Shown one piece after another: positions 12,457 to 16,886 of a DNA stretch of 16,886 bases (within the stretch, counting starts at the first letter, position 1; every line of letters begins with the position of its first letter). A program made the position numbers and the translations under genes. Below the pieces are notes generated by a model that saw nothing but the letters and a program-made list of their open reading frames with translations, was not told where the DNA came from and made no database searches. The stretch is from Mycoplasmatota bacterium (GTDB taxonomy: Bacteria > Bacillota_I > Bacilli_A > Izemoplasmatales > Izemoplasmataceae), in NCBI GenBank assembly GCA_022712785.1, contig JAFLJX010000129.1, positions 1 through 16,886 of the forward strand. Direction: 5' to 3'.

Positions 12457-14375
12457 TGAAACATATTACGATAGTAGTAACACTATCTATAGTAGTACTG
12501 GTAGCAAGTGTTATGGTATTCTTCGTTGAAGCATGGACTACACCTATAATTGATGATTATAATTTTGAACAAGCTAACTTAGCAAAATTCGAAGTATTAC
12601 CATTATTAGAAGGTAGTGATAGTTTAGAAGCAGATTTATCATATGATTTTACAGGAACATCAATTACAGAAGTAATAGTTATACCTGGTAAAGGATATAT
12701 TTATACAGCAGAGTTTCAAGGATTCCAATCAATAATTACTTATATGGTTGGCTTTGATACAAATGGAAACATTACAGGATACAAAACATTAATCCAAGGA
12801 GATACTCCTGGATTAGGGGCTGAAATAGCAAAAGATTGGTACAAAGATCAATTTCCAGGAGTTAGTATCAATGACTTTTCTGAGATTGACGGACTTGTTG
12901 GTGCAACAATAACTTTTGGTGGATCAGCAGCTTCACTTTCTAAAGTAGTGGATTTCCATAATTCAACATTCGAAGGTGTTGTATTAGAAACTCCTGCTGA
13001 GAAATTAGCAAGATGGAAAAAAGAAATTACTATAGATAACGCAGTTATTACTGATGTATCAGGAGATTACACATTAAGTGGTGGAATTTCTAGAATTGAA
13101 TTTGCAAATGACGGTTCAAAAGATGTAGCGGTAATTTACACAGTTGACTTCGAAGGTTATGCAGGAATTGTAGAATATATTATTGCACTTGATTTAGTAA
13201 CAAATGATGTTATTGGATTAAGAATTGTAACAAACGAAGAAACTGCTGGAATTGGATCTGTAATATCAGAAGAATCATTCCAAACACAGTTTGATGCAAT
13301 GTTACAAATTGATGCTTTAAACGGTAATATTGATGAGGTAGCTGGATCTTCAGCACCAATTACTTACGGAGCACTTAAAGGTTCATTAACTGAATTAATT
13401 AACTTCCATAAATCAGCATTTGAAGGTGAAGTAATTGAAACGTTTAATGAAAAAATATTAAGATGGAAAAACGAAATAACAGTAGATAACGCAATTATTA
13501 CTGATGTATCTCTAGATTACACATTAACTGATGGAATTTATAAAGTTGAGTTAGTTAATAATGGATCAACAGATGTTGCAGTAATTTACACAACAGAATT
13601 CATTGGATATAATCCTTCTGAAACTGTAGTGTACTTTATAGCGTTTGATTTGGTTACAAATGACATTATAGGATTCAGAGTTATGTATCAAAGTGAAACA
13701 CCAGGATTAGGAGCCAAAATTGCTGATGATAGTTACTTCGTGCAATTCGATGACTTATTACAAGCGGATGCTTTAGCAGGAAACATTGATGATTTAGCTG
13801 GAGCAACAATTACTACTGGTGGATTGAAAACGTCACTTGTTGATGTTGTTAATTTCCACAAAGTGGAATTCCAAGGTGAAGTTATCGGAATACCTGATCC
13901 AGTTGAGATGTCTGATGCTAATTTATTATTAGCATTACCTGACGCAGTTACATTCACTAGTGTGTATGGAGATTATACATACCTTGAAGATATATTGAAT
14001 ATTTACGAGGCAAAAAATGCAGCTGATGAAGTAGTAGGTTATATATATTATGGTCATGTTAAAGGATATGGGGCTGACAATATTGAATTCCTATTTAGTA
14101 CTGATAAGGTTACCAATACTGTTGAAATTGTTATTTTAAATGATACTCAATCATGGGATCTAGCAGATGAATACGCTAACTATGACGGCTCAGCAGGACT
14201 TGATTTTAATACATCTACATGGCTTGAAAATTTTGAAGGAACTACATTGCAAATGTTATTAACTACACCAGTAGACACTGTTGCAGGTGTTTCAACAACA
14301 ACTGGAGCAATGATATCTGTAATTGAAACAATAGCACAATATCATACAGATGAATCTATAGGAGGTGGAAACTAA
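12456..14375 (+). CDS. rnfG: RnfG subunit expanded to four tandem FMN_bind repeats
   Basis: RnfG usually has one N-terminal membrane helix and one external FMN_bind domain, about 200 aa in all. This protein has 639 aa: one helix (about 5-24) and four repeats of about 150 residues. The flavinylation motifs are VGATIT (148-153), AGSSAPIT (296-303, with an extra residue), AGATIT (448-453) and AGVSTT (610-615). Probable acceptors are Thr153, Thr453 and Thr615; the second site looks impaired. The companion motif is DTPGLG (116-121) in repeat 1 and ETPGLG in repeat 3, altered to ETAGIG in repeat 2 and lost in repeat 4. Repeats 1-3 share RWKKEIT and RWKNEIT linkers, so part of the gene arose by internal duplication. 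GGAGGTG precedes the ATG, which overlaps the rnfD stop. The result resembles a flavin wire on the outside of the cell. Confidence 0.88.
   Translation: MKHITIVVTLSIVVLVASVMVFFVEAWTTPIIDDYNFEQANLAKFEVLPLLEGSDSLEADLSYDFTGTSITEVIVIPGKGYIYTAEFQGFQSIITYMVGFDTNGNITGYKTLIQGDTPGLGAEIAKDWYKDQFPGVSINDFSEIDGLVGATITFGGSAASLSKVVDFHNSTFEGVVLETPAEKLARWKKEITIDNAVITDVSGDYTLSGGISRIEFANDGSKDVAVIYTVDFEGYAGIVEYIIALDLVTNDVIGLRIVTNEETAGIGSVISEESFQTQFDAMLQIDALNGNIDEVAGSSAPITYGALKGSLTELINFHKSAFEGEVIETFNEKILRWKNEITVDNAIITDVSLDYTLTDGIYKVELVNNGSTDVAVIYTTEFIGYNPSETVVYFIAFDLVTNDIIGFRVMYQSETPGLGAKIADDSYFVQFDDLLQADALAGNIDDLAGATITTGGLKTSLVDVVNFHKVEFQGEVIGIPDPVEMSDANLLLALPDAVTFTSVYGDYTYLEDILNIYEAKNAADEVVGYIYYGHVKGYGADNIEFLFSTDKVTNTVEIVILNDTQSWDLADEYANYDGSAGLDFNTSTWLENFEGTTLQMLLTTPVDTVAGVSTTTGAMISVIETIAQYHTDESIGGGN
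13011..13527 (+). repeat. Direct repeat, 450-bp period, inside rnfG
   Basis: Bases 13011-13077 and 13461-13527 are about 88% identical (about 8 differences over 67 bases) and lie exactly 450 bases, or 150 codons, apart. They encode the linkers that join FMN_bind repeats 1-2 and 2-3. Identity this high at DNA level indicates a fairly recent or homogenised domain duplication. Confidence 0.8.
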
Positions 14376-15013
14376 TGCCAAGAAGAGAAAAATCAATCAG
14401 AGAAATCTTCTCTAATGGACTTTTAAAACAAAATCCAACCTTTGTACAATTCCTAGGTATGTGTCCAACACTGGCAGTAACAAAGAGTGTTGAGAGTGCA
14501 TTGGGAATGGGTGCTGGTGTTATATTTGTACTAGTGCTTTCAAACATAGCAGTATCTCTTGTTAGAAATTATGTACCAAAAGAGGTACGTATTCCAATTT
14601 ATATCGTAATTATAGCTTCTTTAGTTACAGTGCTTGAAATGATAATGAAAGCTTTTGTACCAGATTTAGCAGCTTCATTGGGAACATTCCTAAGTTTAAT
14701 AGTTGTTAACTGTTTAATATTAGGTAGAGCAGAAGCATTCGCTTCAAAAAATGGACCACTTAAATCAGCAGCTGACGGACTTGGTATGGCATTAGGATTT
14801 ACTGGAGGGATTGTATTAATTGCATTCTTCCGTGAATTACTAGGTGCTGGTTCAATTACAATATGGGGAAGTTTAAAATTAGATTTAATCCCAGAATTAT
14901 ATCAAGTAAATATACTAGTACAATCAGCCGGTGCATTCTTAGTATTTGGGATTTTAGTATCTCAGATTAATAAATATAGAATGAACAAAGCTGATAGAAA
15001 CGAGGAGGTGTAG
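14375..15013 (+). CDS. rnfE: RnfE membrane subunit
   Basis: RnfE is one half of the RnfA/RnfE pair, six-helix membrane proteins that together hold a buried Fe-S centre and carry electrons across the membrane. The 212-aa protein shows the family signatures NPTFVQFLGMCPTLAVTKS (25-43), LSNIAVSLVRNYVPKEVRIP, and VNCLILGRAEAFASKNG. The cysteines in GMCP and VNC are the expected cluster ligands. Its ATG overlaps the rnfG stop, with GGAGGTGG as ribosome site. The next gene, rnfA, starts two bases after its TAG. Length and motifs are normal, so the electron path through the membrane seems intact. Confidence 0.95.
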   Translation: MPRREKSIREIFSNGLLKQNPTFVQFLGMCPTLAVTKSVESALGMGAGVIFVLVLSNIAVSLVRNYVPKEVRIPIYIVIIASLVTVLEMIMKAFVPDLAASLGTFLSLIVVNCLILGRAEAFASKNGPLKSAADGLGMALGFTGGIVLIAFFRELLGAGSITIWGSLKLDLIPELYQVNILVQSAGAFLVFGILVSQINKYRMNKADRNEEV

Positions 15014-15014
15014 T

Positions 15015-15614
15015 ATGGAACTTATTGCTATAGCATTTGGAGCTATCTTCGTTAATAATGTTGTTTTACAACAGTTTTATGGATTATGTCCATTCCTTGG
15101 AGTTTCTACTAAAAAAAGTAGTGCATTATCAATGGGTATGGCAGTTACGTTTGTAATAACGTTATCAACTATTATTGCATTCTTATTATATGATCTTGTA
15201 CTTGTACCAAATAATATTACTTACCTTTCAACAATTGTATTCATATTAGTTATTGCTTCATTCGTACAACTTGTTGAAATGTTTATTAAAAAGTTTAGTG
15301 CTCCTTTATATAGTGCGCTTGGTGTGTATTTACCATTAATCACAACTAACTGTGCGGTACTTGGAGTAGCAATTGATACAACAGTAAATGGATCTAAAAT
15401 ATTTGGTGTTGGAACAGATGTAACTCTTATTATGGTTACTGTGTACGCATTAGGTATCTCAATCGGTTATTCATTAGTTATATTCTTGTTTTCTGCTATA
15501 CGTGAAGAAATGGATGCATATCCAATCAAACGTAACTGGCAAGGAATTCCAATCGCTCTTATCACAGCCTTTATAATGGCAATGGTATTTTACGGATTTG
15601 GAGGGATAGTTTAA
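15015..15614 (+). CDS. rnfA: RnfA membrane subunit
   Basis: RnfA pairs with RnfE in the membrane core. The 199-aa protein is of normal length and almost wholly hydrophobic, with about six helices. Signatures are FVNNVVLQQFYGLCPFLGVS (12-31), ending in the cysteine-bearing GLCPFLG, and LPLITTNCAVLGVAI with the second cysteine. The two Cys motifs mirror those of RnfE, as expected for the symmetric pair sharing one cluster. It begins with an AGGAGGTG ribosome site that overlaps the end of rnfE, and its stop overlaps the rnfB start by one base. Confidence 0.95.
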   Translation: MELIAIAFGAIFVNNVVLQQFYGLCPFLGVSTKKSSALSMGMAVTFVITLSTIIAFLLYDLVLVPNNITYLSTIVFILVIASFVQLVEMFIKKFSAPLYSALGVYLPLITTNCAVLGVAIDTTVNGSKIFGVGTDVTLIMVTVYALGISIGYSLVIFLFSAIREEMDAYPIKRNWQGIPIALITAFIMAMVFYGFGGIV

Positions 15615-15928
15615 TGGATGGAATCGTAATCGTAATTATACTAGCTTTGGTAGTGTCAATTGGACTTGCATTACTTCTTAGTTTTGCATCAGTTGCATTA
15701 CATGTAGAGGAAGATCCAAGACTACAAGATGTAACAGACTTACTTCCTAATCAAAATTGTGGGTTATGTGGTAACCCAGGTTGTAAAGCAATGGCTCAAT
15801 CAATCTTAGATGAAGATTCAAGATTATCACAATGTAAACCAGGTGATCAGGAAATGAGAGAACTTATAAAAGAGTACTTAGAAGAACATCCCGATGAGTC
15901 TGGAGAATACGTAAAAGTTAAAATGTAG
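15614..15928 (+). CDS. rnfB: Short RnfB subunit lacking ferredoxin-type clusters
   Basis: RnfB is normally the entry point for electrons from ferredoxin. This copy has 104 aa against roughly 190-330 in other bacteria. A membrane helix (about 3-28) is followed by the first Fe-S domain: Cys49, Cys52, Cys57 (NCGLCGNPGCKAMA) and Cys74 (SQCKPG). After a short acidic tail the protein ends in TAG. The ferredoxin-like 4Fe-4S repeats that normally follow are absent. A frameshift is unlikely, because a strong terminator starts 4 bases after the stop and no leftover coding sequence is seen. Electrons may therefore enter by another subunit, such as the hydrogenase or the small NuoF-type protein of the same operon. 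Confidence 0.88.
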   Translation: MDGIVIVIILALVVSIGLALLLSFASVALHVEEDPRLQDVTDLLPNQNCGLCGNPGCKAMAQSILDEDSRLSQCKPGDQEMRELIKEYLEEHPDESGEYVKVKM

Positions 15929-15932
15929 TTAC

Positions 15933-15970
15933 AAAATACCGAGTTCATTTGAACTCGGTATTTTTTTTGA
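15933..15970 (+). terminator. Intrinsic terminator of the hydrogenase-Rnf operon
   Basis: A 14-bp perfect stem (15933-15946 with 15951-15964) with an ATTT loop is followed by an unbroken T tract to 15968. It begins 4 bases after the rnfB stop. Confidence 0.92.
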
Positions 15971-15983
15971 ATATATAGGTACA

Positions 15984-16011
15984 AAAAAAGGAATGCATGT
16001 GCATTCCTTTT
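15984..16011 (-). terminator. Intrinsic terminator of the rhodanese/FMN_bind-like gene
   Basis: A 12-bp arm pair (15986-15997 and 16000-16011) forms a hairpin around TG. On the minus strand it is followed by more T, so it mainly ends transcription coming from the right. It stands next to the Rnf terminator, so the convergent units each have their own. Confidence 0.85.
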
Positions 16012-16038
16012 AAGTTTATTTAAATATTGTTTGTTGAA

Positions 16039-16886
16039 TTATTCAGCTTGTGCAATTGCAGCAGCGAATGCAGCAAAGAATCCTTCGATTCCAATTGTAA
16101 CACCAGCGATATCATCAATTACATCTTGATCAGTAGGATCAAATTTGTCATGATCTTCAGGAGTAGCAGCAGGAATTATAGTCCAATCAGTATTCCATGC
16201 TTGTGCATCAACGATAGCGTCAGCTAACATATCTGCATGTTGGAACCATTCATAAGTTGCTCCACCATATGCTACCATGTTGTAATCAAATCCAAGAACT
16301 TGTTTAGTAGTATAAGAAGTAACAACAACTTCACCTTCTACTATTTCAGTTTCAACAACTATAGCATCAAATAATACATTTACGATTCCACCAGCAGGAC
16401 CAATAACTACAGTAGCTTGGTATCCGTGAGCTGAATCATTTCCATAATATATACCAGGAGTGAATGAACCTTTTTTATCCATATTGATTGTGTACATATC
16501 ATCACCAGCAACTGCATTATCTGCATCGCCTTCTAAGTAAGTACCAATTCCACCAACATTAATAACGTTATCATATCCTAATGATTCTAAAGCAGCTTTT
16601 ACATATCCAGCTCTAGTTCCAGAACCACACATAAGGAAAATTGTTTTATCATCATCAAATAATGCTTCTAAACCTGCAGCGATTTTAATATCGTCAGCAG
16701 TGAAAGCCCAACCTGTTTGTCTAACTAAGATTCCTTCATACTCTAAATAATCAAAGAATGGAATCATTTCGAATCCTGCGATATATCCAGATGCCATTTT
16801 GTCGTCAAAGTTTCTTAAGTCAACATATTGAACATCAGGTCTTCCTAAATATGTACCTAAATCTGCCATTGTAACAACGTCAGGTA
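16039..16886 (-). CDS. Rhodanese / FMN_bind-like fusion protein, N-terminus outside the window
   Basis: The minus-strand frame is open to the right edge. The ATG at 16869 is internal: PDVVT precedes it, and MADLGTYL aligns with DDLITMENL well inside the paralog at 7001. The true start is therefore beyond the window, probably with a lipoprotein signal as in that paralog. The rhodanese domain has VQYVDLRNF, MIPFFDYL and an intact active loop CGSGTR, with YVKAALESLGY after it. The C-terminal half resembles FMN_bind: FTPGIYYGNDSAHGYQATVV, then YGGATYEWFQHADML, and finally DVIDDIAGVTIGIEGF. There the SGATxT position reads AGVTIG, without the acceptor Thr, so FMN may bind non-covalently or not at all. 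It converges on the hydrogenase-Rnf operon. Alanine-rich codon use gives it a somewhat higher GC content than its neighbours. Confidence 0.78.
   Translation of the reverse strand, partial: PDVVTMADLGTYLGRPDVQYVDLRNFDDKMASGYIAGFEMIPFFDYLEYEGILVRQTGWAFTADDIKIAAGLEALFDDDKTIFLMCGSGTRAGYVKAALESLGYDNVINVGGIGTYLEGDADNAVAGDDMYTINMDKKGSFTPGIYYGNDSAHGYQATVVIGPAGGIVNVLFDAIVVETEIVEGEVVVTSYTTKQVLGFDYNMVAYGGATYEWFQHADMLADAIVDAQAWNTDWTIIPAATPEDHDKFDPTDQDVIDDIAGVTIGIEGFFAAFAAAIAQAE

Noticed and set aside
15929..15970. Frameshift that could have removed the RnfB ferredoxin domain
   Set aside because: The sequence after the stop is a compact terminator, with no coding remnant in any frame.
16867..16869. ATG as the true start of the right-hand rhodanese gene
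   Set aside because: The frame stays open to the edge and the preceding residues align with the interior of the paralog at 7001, so the gene is cut by the window.
1..16886. tRNA, rRNA, CRISPR array, insertion sequence or prophage
   Set aside because: No cloverleaf-like segments, spaced direct repeats, transposase or phage genes were recognised on either strand.

Overview
The window is AT-rich DNA from a low-GC, Gram-positive-type bacterium. Genes are tightly packed, Shine-Dalgarno sites are strong (GGAGGTG types), extracytoplasmic proteins are lipoproteins, and short perfect hairpin terminators separate the units. Tryptophan is always TGG and one gene ends in TGA, so the standard bacterial code applies and not the Mycoplasma code. 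A free-living Mollicutes-related lineage (Izemoplasma/Haloplasma/Acholeplasma side) or another low-GC Firmicute with an anaerobic redox metabolism fits best. That placement is inference.

Left part (1-4744). It opens with the C-terminal three quarters of a GltD/NfnB-type FAD and NAD(P)H oxidoreductase. Next comes a DegV (FakB-like fatty-acid-binding) gene followed by a FabT-like MarR repressor. A near-exact FabT-type palindrome lies just after their promoter, so a self-regulated fatty-acid-responsive operon is likely. A second unit encodes a PadR repressor, a HAAS-domain membrane protein and a second DegV, all overlapping. A single Gx-family membrane transporter follows.

Middle part (4790-7819, minus strand). 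Three lipoprotein genes lie here: an ApbE-type flavin transferase with an added Ig-like domain, a lipoprotein with a Val-Asp-Pro linker and an FMN_bind-like C-terminus, and a rhodanese-like lipoprotein that has lost the catalytic cysteine.

Right part (7990-15928, plus strand). One operon starts from an extended -10 promoter and ends at a strong terminator. Its order is a stand-alone NuoF-type 4Fe-4S domain protein, an [FeFe] hydrogenase, then rnfC-D-G-E-A-B. The Rnf complex is unusual. RnfB stops after its first Fe-S domain and lacks the ferredoxin-type clusters. RnfC lacks the recognisable nucleotide/FMN loop. RnfG carries four tandem FMN_bind repeats instead of one. A second rhodanese/FMN_bind-like protein (catalytic Cys present), cut by the right edge, converges on this operon.

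Taken together, 4790-16886 looks like one redox island. A cytosolic hydrogenase module appears joined to a remodelled Rnf core. The core would exchange electrons across the membrane with an enlarged set of external flavin-binding proteins, which the neighbouring ApbE would flavinylate. The direction of flow and the true partners are not decided by the sequence.
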